Below are positions 15,901 to 28,153 of a DNA stretch of 64,000 nucleotides, one piece after another; the first letter of the stretch is position 1; every line of letters begins with the position of its first letter. The position numbers and the translations under genes are program-made. The notes below the pieces were generated by a model. The model ran no database searches. It was not told the origin of the DNA and saw only the letters and a program-made list of their open reading frames with translations. This DNA comes from Nematostella vectensis (taxonomy: Eukaryota > Cnidaria > Anthozoa > Actiniaria > Edwardsiidae), in the NCBI RefSeq assembly GCF_932526225.1, contig NC_064040.1:8033181-8097180 (forward strand), in the 5' to 3' direction.

Positions 15901-18900
15901 CCTAGGGGTGTGAATATTAGGGTGAGTGTTGTTCCTAGGGGTGTGTATATTAGGGTGAGTGTTGTTCCTAAGGGTGTGTATATTAGGGTGAGTGTTGTTC
16001 CTAGGGGTGTGTATATTAGGGTGAGTGTTGTTTCTAGGGGTGTGTATATTAGGGTGAGTGTTGTTCCTAGGGGTGTGTATATTAGGGTGAGTGTTGTTCC
16101 TAAGGGTGTGTATATTAGGGTGAGTGTTGTTCCTAGGGGTGTGTATATTAGGGTGAGTGTTGTTTCTAGGGGTGTGTATATTAGGGTGTGTGTTGTTCCT
16201 AAGGGTGTGTATATTAGGGTGACTGTTGTTCCTAGGGGTGTGTATATTAGGGTGAGTGTTGTTCCTAGGGGTGTGTATATTAGGGTGTGTGTTGTTCCTA
16301 GGGGTGTGTATATTAGGGTGAGTGTTGTTCCTAGGGGTGTGTATATTAGGGTGAGTGTTGTTCCTAGGGGTGTGTATATTAGGGTGAGTGTTGTTCCTAG
16401 GGGTGTGTATATTAGGGTGAGTGTTGTTCCTAGGGGTGTGTATATTAGGGTGTGTGTTGTTCCTAGGGGTGTGTATATTAGGGTGAGTGTTGTTCCTAGG
16501 GGTGTGTATATTAGGGTGAGTGTTGTTCCTAGGGGTGTGTATATTAGGGTGAGTGTTGTTCCGAGGCGTGTGTATATTAGGGTGAGTGTTGTTCCTAGGG
16601 GTGTGTATATTAGGGTGAGTGTTGTTCCTAGGGGTGTGTATATTAGGGTGAGTTTTGTTCCTAGGGGTGTGAATATTAGGGTGTGTGTTGTTCCTAGGGG
16701 TGTGTATATTAGGGTGAGTGTTGTTCCTAGGGGTGTGTATATTAGGGTGTGTGTTGTTCCTAGGGGTGTGTATATTAGGGTGAGTGTTGTTCCTAGGGGT
16801 GTGTATATTAGGGTGTGTGTTGTTCCTAAGGGTGTGTATATTAGGGTGAGTGTTGTTCCTAGGGGTGTGTATATTAGGGTGTGTGTTGTTCCTAGGGGTG
16901 TGTATATTAGGGTGAGTGTTGTTCCTAGGGGTGTGTATATTAGGGTGTGTGTTGTTCCTAAGGGTGTGTATATTAGGGTGAGTGTTGTTCCTAGGGGTGT
17001 GTATATTAGGGTGTGTGTTGTTCCTAGGGGTGTGTATATTAGGGTGTGTGTTGTTCCTAAGGGTGTGTATATTAGGGTGAGTGTTGTTCCTAGGGGTGTG
17101 TATATTAGGGTGTGTGTTGGGCCTCTGGGTGTGTATATTAGGGTGAGTGTTGTTCCTAGGGGTGTGTATATTAGGGTGTGTGTTGGGCCTAGGGGTGTGT
17201 ATATTAGGGTGAGTGTTGTTCCTAGGGGTGTGTATATTAGGGTGAGTGTTGTTCCTAGGGGTGTGTATATTAGGGTGAGTGTTGTTCCTAGGGGTGTGTA
17301 TATTAGGGTGAGTGTTGTTCCTAGGGGTGTGTATATTAGGGTGTGTGTTGTTCCTAGGGGTGTGTATATTAGGGTGAGTGTTGTTCCTAGGGGTGTGTAT
17401 ATTAGGGTGAGTGTTGTTCCTAGGGGTGTGTATATTAGGGTGAGTGTTGTTCCTAGGGGTGTGTATATTAGGGTGAGTGTTGTTCCTAGGGGTGTGTATA
17501 TTAGGGTGTGTGTTGTTCCTAGGGGTGTGTATATTAGGGTGAGTGTTGTTCCTAGGGGTGTGTATATTAGGGTGTGTGTTGTTTCTAGGGGTGTGTATAT
17601 TAGGGTGTGTGTTGTTCCTAGGGGTGTGTATATTAGGGTGTGTGTTGTTCCTAGGGGTGTGTATATTAGGGTGTGTGTTGTTCCTAGGGGTGTGTATATT
17701 AGGGTGTGTGTTGTTCCTAGGGGTGTGAATATTAGGGTGTGTGTTGTTCCTAGGGGTGTGTATATTAGAGTGTGTGTTGTTCCTAGGGGTGTGTATATTA
17801 GGGTGAGTATTGTTCCTAGGGGTGTGTATATTAGGGTGTGTGTTGTTCCTAGGGGTGTGTGTTGGGTGCACATGCAATCCTTCTTCCCAGGATCATCAAA
17901 TAATATTTCCACACTTATAACTACCACCCCGCCCTGCTCTGCCCTCAGACCCCTTCCCCCCAGAAAATCCTGGGTCTGCACCTGTGCGTAGTGGTGCACT
18001 GATAAGCCCAAAATAAATCCTTGAGCTTCCTACCGGTAGCTATCCAAGTTTGATTGAAAACAACCAAACTCCTGATTTCACAAATGGTGTTCTTTTCTGT
18101 TGGTTTGCATACAAAACTGCTAATTTTTATTAATTGCAGTTCCTCAATTCCTGGGATCTTGATGACCCCAACAGCCTTGTAAGTCTGCTACAAGAGTTGA
18201 TTGGCCAATACAAGCAATACCAGGCAGATTTGGTTGCGAAAATACCAAGACTGCAATTCGACTGTGACTTTCTTACATCAAGTGAAGAATACAGTGATTT
18301 TGAGATTCTGTCCTTCCGTGGAAACCAGGTTTGTCTCGTTTACCAGGGTTGTCCCTAAGAAGATTGTCTACCGGTTGGCTAGGATATTGAGCTGGTTCAA
18401 TATGACACAAAACCAAGTGAAAGTGTTAATAAATAAGTCATAATTCAGCTGACTTTAACTATACCAGCCAGTGAAATTTGCCAGCAGTTGGCCCTTATGC
18501 CATTATTACGCCACCAGGCCAATGAGGCCGCCATTTTATGCTCCTGATTTATGACTAGTCAGACAAGGCATCCAATCCCATTGGGTAATTCAAGTGAGTA
18601 ATCAAGATATTTTTGATCAAATATCAACAATAATGTAGACTTTCAAATCATTTGTATGATGCAATTCAAGCATGTTTTTGTCTTTTTACAGAGCTATGAA
18701 AATATTGTGAATATTTTTATCAGGATACCTGTTGATCTAGATTCCATTCCACCATATCTTATTGCGGTAAGTTCCTCCATCAGTTCCTAATGCTAGGTTA
18801 CGCTAAAAGTTGTAGTGTGAGAAGACGGGTGAATGCATGAATGCACATGTTAAAGCTGTGTCAGTTTTTATATCAAAAAGAAACTACCCCCAAACTTTCT

Positions 18901-21391
18901 TTTTATATCAAAATGTGTTACAAAGTGTGTCCAGACTTTGTGAATCACTTCATCCCGAAGTGCATCAATTATTACAAAGTGTGTATTTTTCAAGGGGTGT
19001 AGAGAAAAATCTAGTAAGAACTCAAAAATGTTTTCAGAGTAAAAATACAATTTACTAAGAACTAGATACCTTTTCATTGGGGAAGAATACAGCAATAGAT
19101 TTAGCATGCCTGTTTACTTTAATTACAAGGAGAACCCTGGCAAAGACATAGCATGTCTGCTGATTTCATACCAGTCACCGGAGGGATCAGTTCAAGTCAC
19201 GCCCAAGCTGTTTCTCTCACCTCGGCTAGAACGGTGATTTTCTGTCTGATTAATGCACTTTTATCATCATTTCTTTACAATATCCATTCATACATATAGA
19301 GAGAGGGACCTGTTTGGTGGGATTATCGCAGCACAAGTTTGGGTTTTTTATTTGTTCAGGAATAAGTGCCCTTCTTTTAATTATCACTCCATGTTAAATT
19401 AGTTATTGCTTATTATGACAAGGCTTTATGGAGTGAAGAACAGTGAAGAAATTTAAAATTCTCTCTTCAAGCACCCTAATAAACAAGTGAATCAGTGCTC
19501 TGTACCAGTACTTATGCTTGATATTAATGTTGGTTAAATTTTAATTAATTTCTTAATTCTGAATTTGCTTTAGAGCATTTGGCAGATCATCATCTCTGCA
19601 CATCCCTCCTTGGGGAGGACAAAATGGATCTTGCCTGATGGACTACGTGCCTGCAGTCCATCAGATGCTCACGCAAAAGGTATCCTCTAATGACAAGATT
19701 GAATATTTCAATAGGCCATTCCAGTGCATGCATGCATAACAGTAGAAACCTACCTCAACTACCAGAATGCAGCGCATGCTTGTTTAAGCTGACATCAAAG
19801 AAGCATACGCATGAAGGTAGTTGAGGTAGGTTACTATGGTGAGTGCGCATACATGCTTATAGCTTGAATGGCCTATTTATGGTGCATGTTATGCCTGGTG
19901 CACAATAGTTACATAAACGACATAACTACATATGAGCCCACTCTTATGTTCATATGTGCAAGTGACCGAAATAACCCGACATAAGAGAAAAAACTTTTTT
20001 TGTCCATTCTGTCCATGTTGTTATGTCATACATACGAACATAAGGTTGGTTCCTACTTGGACGTACAGTAAGCCCAAGCAGAACACACATACTTTTCTGA
20101 TTCTTACTAGAACATAAGTGCAAGAGAACGCAACTGCTTCATTTTCTTGTGCTAAGTCTTGGTTGTCTAAGTTGTTTGACCGATTCTCACTTGTGTTGCG
20201 CTTTCATTTGGGCTTCCATTTGGGCATAAGTGTGCGCACTTATGTTATGTCATTATGTCACTAGTGTGCACCAGCCATTACTGATGACTGATCTTACTGC
20301 CTTTTTCATCCATTTCAGGTCAAAGCAGTCAGCTCTGGCTATAGGCTGAGAAAGGATTATGTCTCTGCTTTTCTGAGTTTATTTGGAGGGTAGGTTTATT
20401 TTCATGTTGTTTTAGTTTGTGAACATCTCCTTACTATAATATCAATGCCGTTTTGTAGCTCAGTGTTGGAGTATGATGCAGGAAAGTTTCACTCACTGAG
20501 CCTTCTTTTCAAAGTCCAGGGATTCTGCTGCATATTAAAAAGTAAGTCAGTTGCTCTTTTATTTGTGACTTTTTTGAAAGATGCCAAAAGAATCTGTTTT
20601 GTTGTTGAATAGATCTCTCATTGTTCTTGCTTGCTGTAACACCCCACCATTCTGTAGGTAGCCGCAAATTGTTAACATTAGTTTTTTACTACATTTAACA
20701 TTATTTTGCTTTCTGTTAACTTTGCTCAGCTGAGTACACTAGCATAGCTGTCAACCTCGCTTTAGGAAAAATCTTGAGAAAATACAGTGAATGTGTCAGA
20801 AGTACCAAGATAGCTAATGCAAGAGAATTCAAGTAAATGTATGGGATATTAAAAAAAATTGGCTTGAGAAAAGGTTCAAAATTTTGAGACTCCCACCTAA
20901 TGCAGGAGAGTTGACAGCTATCCCATTAAAAGTCAATCTAACAGATCTTTACATCTTTATTGCCTTTTTCTTTATTATTTGTTATGTATCAGTCCATTTG
21001 TCAGTGGGTTTTCCTCTGGATAAACCATCCTTCACCTTGCACTCAATATACCATGAGTCCAATGGTATCCCATATCACGAGGAACACAAAAATTACTCCT
21101 ACTCCCCGCGGTGGTCTCCATCAGAAATGGCAGAGGCAGCAAGGTATGATGCATTCAGTGACTGATGATCTTAGACCAGGCTTCTAATGTATGACACCTA
21201 AATGCACTTTACATAACAAAATGCTTAATAGTTTCCTCACTTTATCCTTTGCTTCTTATGGTTAATGATGTTCACTTGGTTGAACCTAAATTGATGTCCA
21301 CTCTTTTTCACTCTTACTGTTTTCTAGGAGCTATCTGCTACAAGCTGTACCAGAGTTCAAAGAATCTTCCTTATCCAATGGAACCTTCTGA
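12948..21391 (+). CDS. BABAM2: BRISC and BRCA1-A complex member 2 (BRE/BRCC45)
   Basis: Scaffold subunit of the nuclear BRCA1-A and cytoplasmic BRISC deubiquitinase complexes, built from UEV/RWD-like domains that lack an active-site Cys. Eleven exons join in frame: 12948-13069, 13174-13253, 13350-13441, 18140-18328, 18692-18766, 19130-19233, 19574-19679, 20319-20389, 20459-20541, 20993-21143 and 21328-21391. The product is 378 residues (human 383). Family blocks seen: DRFKVVIPFAGQTLRWEVIF in the first RWD-like domain, PKLFLSPRLE and CLMDYVPAVHQMLTQK in the middle, and SIYHESNGIPY and YSYSPRWSPSEMA near the C-terminus. Intron 3 is 4.7 kb, almost all minisatellite; the other introns are under 800 bases. 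The exon 10 acceptor was placed at 20993 because it restores the best family alignment; a second AG lies 18 bases downstream. XRCC3 follows in the same orientation. Confidence 0.95.
13840..17862. repeat. Giant 33-bp minisatellite in BABAM2 intron 3
   Basis: About 120 tandem units of 33 bp, made of GTGAGTGTTGTTCCTAG followed by GGGTGTGTATATTAGG. The main variable site is GTGAG versus GTGTG. Because 33 is divisible by 3 and the unit lacks stops in several frames, very long false open frames appear on both strands (up to 1098 codons). Every unit contains TTAGGGT, a telomere-like hexamer, but in a 33-bp context, so this is not a telomeric array. Copies are highly alike across 4 kb, pointing to recent homogenisation. 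Confidence 0.98.
19710..19877. mobile_element. Hairpin MITE in BABAM2 intron 7
   Basis: Inverted arms: aataggccattcc at the left and gaatggcctatt at the right, with aacctacctcaactacc / ggtagttgaggtaggtt further in. Nearly the whole 168 bases can fold into one hairpin. No coding content. Confidence 0.75.
20745..20920. mobile_element. MITE with TAGCTGTCAAC ends, BABAM2 intron 9
   Basis: Terminal inverted repeats TAGCTGTCAAC / GTTGACAGCTA, with inner inverted blocks aaaatcttgaga / aaaattttgagac. It ends only about 70 bases upstream of the exon 10 acceptor. A longer relative with the same terminal motif lies at 30684-31015. Confidence 0.75.
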
Positions 21392-23488
21392 GACAAAATA
21401 TGTTGTAGACAGGACATTATATATCTGGTAAAACAAAGATCAACTCGATACAAGCCACTTTGGAATTGAAACAGATCCTTTTCCAGTGGAACCTTTTGCA
21501 TCTGACCACAATATCTCATGAGCTGGTCAAATGATGTCAACTGAGTGAATCCAGACTTTTTTAAACATAAGTCTTTGATATAAGACTTCAAATGTTATTT
21601 ATACACAACAAGGAGACGTATTTTTCATATTGTTTTACTATAAAAAAAGGGGGGGGGGGGGGTTGATATCCATCTCATTCACTCCCCCATATCCATCCTG
21701 ATCAGGCAAAAGAGTCTTCCTTGGTTGGGGGGGGGGGGGGGTGAATAGGTTAGCGGATATGCGGATTCGGCTCCGAAATGCTCACGGATTACGGATTTTG
21801 ACGATTATTTCAGCGGATTGGCGGATTTTGGTAATATGGCGGATCACGGATCTGTCGACAATTTGGGCGCGGATTTCGGATTTTGACTGCTTTGACGGTC
21901 GAATTTCGGATTTAAAATGAATTTCGGTCGATGCTATTGTTTATCTGTCAAACCATGCGGATCTAAAAATATCTGCGGATCCACGGATTTGCCCCGAAAA
22001 TGTAGCGGATCTGCGGATTTACGTACCCCTATTCCCCCCCCCCCCCCCCCCCCCCTTGGTTAGACATTAAACTTTGTGGTGATACTCTAAAAGAGGATCA
22101 GGCCGATAGAAATAAGGACTCTGGTACATCGAACATAAAGGTGATATGAGATTTTTAAATTTAAGGATTAAAATAAGATATTGCAACTCAGAATCAAGTA
22201 GGCCTACGGTATTATTTTTGTAGATCACCTCATTTAGATGTTTCAAGCTAAGTTTTTCCTTTTTTATGTGTGATTTAAGAATAATCAACACCTCCTCTAC
22301 TAAGGGAAATAGAAATTGAGGGAGGAAAATGTTATAAAGCGGCATAGAGATGGTGAAAACACCTGTATACAATCACTAAATTTTGTTTAATCTACTGAAT
22401 TGAGATTCCATGGGTGTTTTCAGGATAAAATATCCTTCCGAGTGAAGAACAGAGTTTTTAAACCACACAACATTCTCCTTTGTATATTTCTTTTAGTTTT
22501 GTAGTGACATTGCTTGATTATACATTTATTTAAAAAAAGTGTTGAAAAGGGGTTTTTGAATCGTTTAAATCACGTTTCACGGACATCGAAATGGATTATT
22601 TTATTATTTTTTAAGGTGAAAAATTTCCAAATCTCGTTTCATGAAAACCCTTTATTACCCTGTCTTTTGGTGTATATTAATTAATTTGACGCTTTCTAAG
22701 AAAGGAGAGACTATTCTGTGATGACAAGAATGTTTAAGCAGCATCAGAGCATTTTGAGAATACCAGTAACTATAATTGACAGTCATATACCGATTCGCAT
22801 CACAGCCCCTTACTAAGGATCTTTCTTGGGGGAAGGGTACAAATTTATTTTTCCGGGGGGGAGGGGGGGGGGGGGGGGCTTGGGAGCGGGTGAGTTTCTA
22901 AAGAAATTCTGACCATCCCGGAAAAAAAGAAAAGGGATTTTTAATACTTTCTATACTTGCCTATCGGGTTTGGCTAGACTTGATTCATAACGCACCAGAG
23001 TGTACCGACCTGATTGCCTTGCTTGCTCTCACGTGCTAACCGAGTGCCTTTGGTTCTGCAATCGATTTTGCGAAAAAGACTGCCGCGTAAAAAGTATTGT
23101 CCTGCAGTGATATTGTTGCGCGTCGCGTGTCTCAAGTACCCTAAAAAATTGCAAGCTGGGAGGTCAGAGTGTGTCGTCATTTTTATTATTTGTCCTAAAC
23201 AGGGTCCCAAAATCAAGGGTGTTGTCCTAAACAGGGTATGTTTTTTTTTCATTTTCGCTTGCTTAATATTGTGTGGAGTTTTTTTTTTCGCGGTATTTTA
23301 CTTTTGTCATTAATAAAAGAAGCAAAGGCAACCCATAGTTTACTAGTACCAGTCTCTTTCACAATTCAAGATGGCGGCCGATGCCATTCGGCGGTCTTTT
23401 CAAACTTGACAAGCCCTTTTCATTGGTAACTCCTGGAGAAAACAAACAGTTGCCGTAATGCAATGACTAATTTGCCAAGAATATAAGC
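21392..23488. other. Intergenic region between BABAM2 and XRCC3
   Basis: Contains the BABAM2 3' UTR, several long G or C runs (about 21650, 21726, 22037 and 22856) and a repeat rich in CGGATT. No conserved gene recognised; the open frames here show no family signature. Confidence 0.6.
21726..22056. repeat. CGGATT-rich interspersed repeat bounded by G and C runs
   Basis: About 330 bases between a poly-G run followed by tgaatagg and cctatt followed by a poly-C run, which are inverted relative to each other. The interior repeats gcggat / cggattt more than ten times. It looks like a non-coding mobile or satellite-like element; the family is unknown. Confidence 0.6.
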
Positions 23489-24551
23489 ATGGAGAGGCTG
23501 GATCTACCACCGAGAATAATCAGTGCTTTGAGAAAAGGTAAACATGGTGAATGAATATTGTGGTCAAGGATTCTCCATGCCTTAGAAATCAATGCGAGTT
23601 TGTCTGTTCGTTACCTCTCAGTTTATTCAAAACTTAGCTATACTGCAGCAGATATTGCCTCATTCTAGCATACATTAGAATTAATATTTCATCATTCATC
23701 AATAGAAATACAGTAGCTCGATCCCGAAATAGTATCAATTTGTATATATGGGCCAATCATCAATGGTTAATCGAAAGTTATGCAAGGTCTTCAGCTAATA
23801 ATATCTATTGACATAATTAAATGTCAGTGCTACATCGTTTATAGATTGCTAATTAATTTATTTAATTGTTTGTTATCAAAAGCCTTTGATTCGAATTGAT
23901 TTCTATTCAATTATCATTTTCGACTTATCAATTACGCTGGGAAACATTCAAACTTGGCAGAAAATGGACCTATTTTCTTAATGCAGAGTGGTAGCAGGCC
24001 ACGTAAGATTGGGTGGGGGGGGGCACAATACAGAAACATTAAGAAAATATTGGGATGCACAGCCACGCCCCTACTGGTCATTTCCTTCTCCTACGGCCCT
24101 GTAATGAACATGAGCTTTACTCTTTCTCACTCCAGCCCGCATATCCAGCATGCACCAAGTAATATGTATGTCCGCGGCAGATTTAGAGCGCAGCACAAAG
24201 CTATCAATCACAGATGTCCAACTTCTACAGCAAGTTGTCTCGGCTGTCATTCCACGACCACCCATGCAGTCTGCTCTGGAGATGTACCAGGATTGTTTGA
24301 GCGGTGGAAGGCGTGTCAGTGTAGGGTGTCCTGTCCTAGATAAGGTGCTGAAAGGGGGGCTTCTCTGTCATGGAATCACAGAGATCACAGGAGAGAGTGC
24401 ATCTGGTAAAACGCAGCTGTGTCTGCAACTATGTCTGTCTGTGCAGCTACCCAAGGTCAGGGGAGGCCTAGAGGGAGGTCAGTTTTCAACCACTAACATG
24501 ATGATGGTGATAAAAGTGGGATCTGTTTCATATTCATTATAATTCATTATT

Positions 24552-24585
<34 letters not shown>

Positions 24586-26223
24586 TATATTGATTACTAT
24601 TGTCAGACAAAATTTACAACCTGCAATATGAAAATCACATGAAATGTTTGTTATTTTTATTTCTAGGTGCCTTGTACATATCCACAGAAGATGTATTTCC
24701 CAGCAAACGTCTTCATCAACTCATCCCAAACTTTTTACAGGCCCTTCCAACACAAGTTGCTGCTCAGCTAAAGCTTGGAGACAATATCTTTATAGAGCAT
24801 GCCTCAGATGTGGTAAGACAATTTCGCCTTTACCAAGTTTGGGACAACAATTTGATATGTACCTGTATGTCAAAGATTTTCCCTATTTCCTTCAGTATTA
24901 TATTTTCATGGCCAGTTACTTTAATATTTTTCTCTGTAATTTCGCAGTGACTATTATCCAAGGTTTCCCAGCTAGCAAAGGCCTTGCAAATGCCAGCCCA
25001 GTGAGTCCTCTACCAGCAGGGAAATTCAATGTTTCCTTGTTCAAAATTTATCTCTTAAAAATCTGGCCTGCTCCTTAATTTTAGGGTTAGTTTTGTTCTA
25101 GCCTTTCAGATGCCAAATGATCAGTTCCTTCTATTGTGCACATGTGTGTTTAAGCAATTGCAGGGGAAAAAAATTAATCTACTTAGAATTCAACCCATGA
25201 TTTTTTTCTGGAATAATAAGGGTTAATTTTCCTTGTTCACAGGATGAGCTAAAGGACATCATCTATACTCGCTTACCAATTCTCCTAAGCCAGCGTAAAG
25301 TCCAGCTAGTGGTGATTGACTCTGTAACAGCACTATTCCGAGTGGAGTTTGGTTTAGGAGAGATGTCTTACCGTGGAAAAGTGTTGAGGTCATTTGGGGC
25401 TCAGTTGCACAAGCTTAGTCATGATTATCAAGTTGCTGTTGTTTGTGTTAATCAGGTGGGTCTGTTATTCAATTATAATAGCATTTTTCCACAATATATT
25501 AAAAAATATAATGAAATGAGCAGTAGGGGCATGGCTGTGCCCTCCAAAAAAGTATATGAAAATTTCCATTTATTTACCGTATATCCTCCATGCAAATTTA
25601 TTGCAATTTTGATTAGGTTTTAGGCATATTGTTTAGCTGTGGGGCTTGGCAAATATGTACATCATTTATTTGAATGATGGAAGACTTCTTTTTTTTGTGC
25701 AGGTTTCCGATGTTGTGAATGGCAGCAATACAGACAGGTAAAAGGAGTAGTTTTTTTTCATAAATTGGAGTCAACCCTATTCACACATATTCCTTTCATG
25801 TTTCTCAGGTTGCACAAAGTTATCCCAGCTTTGGGCCTAGCATGGTCTAGTATGGTCACTGTAAGGCTTATGCTCTCGCGCACAGAGGAGTATGTTCACA
25901 GTACAACAAGAATAGCTGACAAGGTATTTGACTGCTAGGGCTAGCCGCACCCAGCAGAAGACATCTCTTTAAAGAGCATCGGAGACTCATGTCTGACCAC
26001 AGTTGCATCTTGCATGCCAATAGCATTTTTGAATTATTTGATAATAATTTATCGAAAGTGCTTCTGATCATGTTCTGCTTTGCTTCTATTTCAGCAAACT
26101 CTAGCCCCTGGTAAAGTGGTCAAGCGCTTGCTCTCAGTGGTGTTTGCACCTCATTTGCCAAGCAAATCCTGGCCATTTGTCGTCCAAGAGGATGGAGTAC
26201 ATGGCATCCAGGAAGAATCATAA
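23489..26223 (+). CDS. XRCC3: DNA repair protein XRCC3 (RAD51 paralogue)
   Basis: RecA-like ATPase that pairs with RAD51C in the CX3 complex and acts in homologous recombination and Holliday-junction processing. Seven exons: 23489-23537, 24136-24477, 24667-24812, 25243-25455, 25703-25737, 25809-25923 and 26095-26223, all joined in frame to give 342 residues (human 346). Start MERLDLPPRIISALRK resembles the XRCC3 N-terminus. Walker A is GESASGKTQ (about residue 105), followed by LCLQLCL. Walker B is QLVVIDSV. Other family blocks are ALYISTEDVFPSKRLHQLIP, IFIEHASDV, VAVVCVNQV and APHLPSKSW. The exon 2 donor was placed at 24477, not at the GT at 24456, because only the later one restores GGLEGGALYI. 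No inactivating change seen. Confidence 0.96.
24553..24584. repeat. (ATC)n microsatellite in XRCC3 intron 2
   Basis: About ten tandem atc/tca triplets in an intron. Confidence 0.85.
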
Positions 26224-28153
26224 CATATGATGGTTCTTCCAAAATGTATACCAAGCCCTGTTCTAAAAGCTTTTATAAGCATTGCCAAACTTCACTGGAA
26301 CCTCAATATAACAAGGGACAAAAAACATAATAAGGGATATCATTTTATTGAGGGAGGACCTGAAATTTATATTGTTAAACCAAGAGTATTGTTACAACTA
26401 TTTCCCAGGTTTTCAAACCCAGCCTCATTTGTTTTGTGTAGAGAGAAGTAAGGGATGGGTAATGTGACAAAGTCTAGTTCCCAGTGCAGGATCAAAGAAA
26501 CTGCAGAGCATACACTTTCCTAGAACTTTAGAAGTATATTTGTATGCTGTTAAACAAATATTTAAATGGAAGTGTATAGTTCAAAGCAAAATAAATTATA
26601 ACGATTCTCAATACATCGTGACCCTTCACCTTGTAATGGTGATTTTGGTTATTTTTTGGACGTCAATCATCCACGTTTCCATAACGATCATGCAGACTTC
26701 ATTTGTTTTGTGTATCAAAAGTTGTAGTCGACTTTACTCAGGGACACATTTGAAAACACAGTAAAGAAATGCAAAAGTTCAGTTCTCATAAAAGGATAAA
26801 AAATGTATTGCAAAACATTCAAGCCTTGTTCCAAATGCTTTGAAGCAATTTCAGCTGATCATACAAGTCAAACAGACCTACGCACTTCAATTTTCAATCT
26901 CACAAACAAATGAAGTTGACTGCGAAACTACGATCATTATGGAAACATGAACTAACCAAAAGCACTTTTAGAACGTCAAGGCAATGGGTCACTATGTATT
27001 GAGAATTGCTATGTTTACTTCATATATCTGTACATCTTGAATTTGCAAATGACATCAATGACTGCTTTGTAGCAGGCTTCCCCATAGTGCTAAAGAGAAG
27101 AAAATCATACCATGGTATGATTTAGAGTTTTCTATACAAATGAAAAAACCATTCATTCAATAATTTATCAGAAACTTCACAACACCATTTTCTATGCTTC
27201 CATTGTTTATTTAAAATCAGAAGTAGGTATGTAAGTGTAGGTCAGTGTTTGACTCTAGTGTTACTTGAGTTAAGCATTTGACCATTACTTACAGAGGGTC
27301 AAAATTACTGAACCAATTTAGACAGGAATGGCTTCTTAGCGAGCCACCTTCATAGCAAGCACTTTCATTTCAGTCAAACCCAAAGTTGTCGCTTGGTCAA
27401 ACTTTCCACTAAAACCAATGGAAACACTTGCTATGTAGACTATTCTTAGTGTGATATACATTCCTGTAGCCACCAAGACAAAGTTTTGAGAAATTAAGCT
27501 AATTGTGATGCAAAATTTGCTGTCTGGACACAAATGCTCAAAGCATTTCATTGACTTGCTAATAGGCTTAGTGGGTATTCTGAGACTGTCATGGTGGCTA
27601 CAACAGAGTGAGTGACACTGCAAACAGTCGTAGGAATGGCAAGGCCATAGCTAGAAAACACTGTTTCTTTAGTTGACTTGTGGTCAAGCACTATTTTTTC
27701 ATGTCTTGTAAATTCCTACTGAACTATGGGGGCAGCTGCCCCCCCCCCCTGGTCCTGTGCTAGCTATGGCCCCGCCCCTGTGCTAGCTATGGCCCCGTCC
27801 CTGTGCTAAGCTATGGCATGGATAAAACACATGTACTTAAAATAAAAATAAATGTTCTCTGTACCATCCGTGGTATTGTTGGCTGCATCAACTGCAGGGA
27901 TCAAATAAAAAAGAATTTAAAAAGGTTGTGTACAGCCCCTTCTTTGCATGGTTTCAAGCACAGTGTTTGCTTAGTTAAGGATTGCATTTCAAACCTTGGA
28001 TGTCATAGAAATGTGCAAGGATCCAGATTATCTGAAGATATGATGTCCTTTAGCATGCAAAGATTCAATCCCTAGAACACCATCTCCATCCATCATACAT
28101 TCACTGCAATCACAGACATCACACCCAAAGGTTGAAATGTTTGTAATGCCAAA
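26224..28153. other. Intergenic region between convergent XRCC3 and RCC1
   Basis: Holds the 3' UTRs of both genes, an inverted-repeat element at about 26600-27009, and a short triplication of a ctgtgctagctatgg unit around 27757-27815. No conserved coding sequence recognised. Confidence 0.6.
26600..27009. mobile_element. Inverted-repeat element (MITE) downstream of XRCC3
   Basis: The left end carries gattctcaatacatcgtgac and the right end the inverted counterpart gtcactatgtattgagaat. Inner inverted blocks include catttgttttgtg / cacaaacaaatg and tttccataacgatcatg / gatcattatggaaa. About 410 bases, no coding capacity. Confidence 0.75.

Noticed and set aside
13840..17862. Interstitial telomeric repeat
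   Set aside because: TTAGGG occurs once per 33-bp unit, not as consecutive hexamers.
13823..18011. Open frames of 257 to 1098 codons on both strands encoding 11-residue repeats
   Set aside because: They are a by-product of a 33-bp minisatellite lacking stops. Similar frames run on both strands and several frames at once, and the region lies within BABAM2 intron 3.
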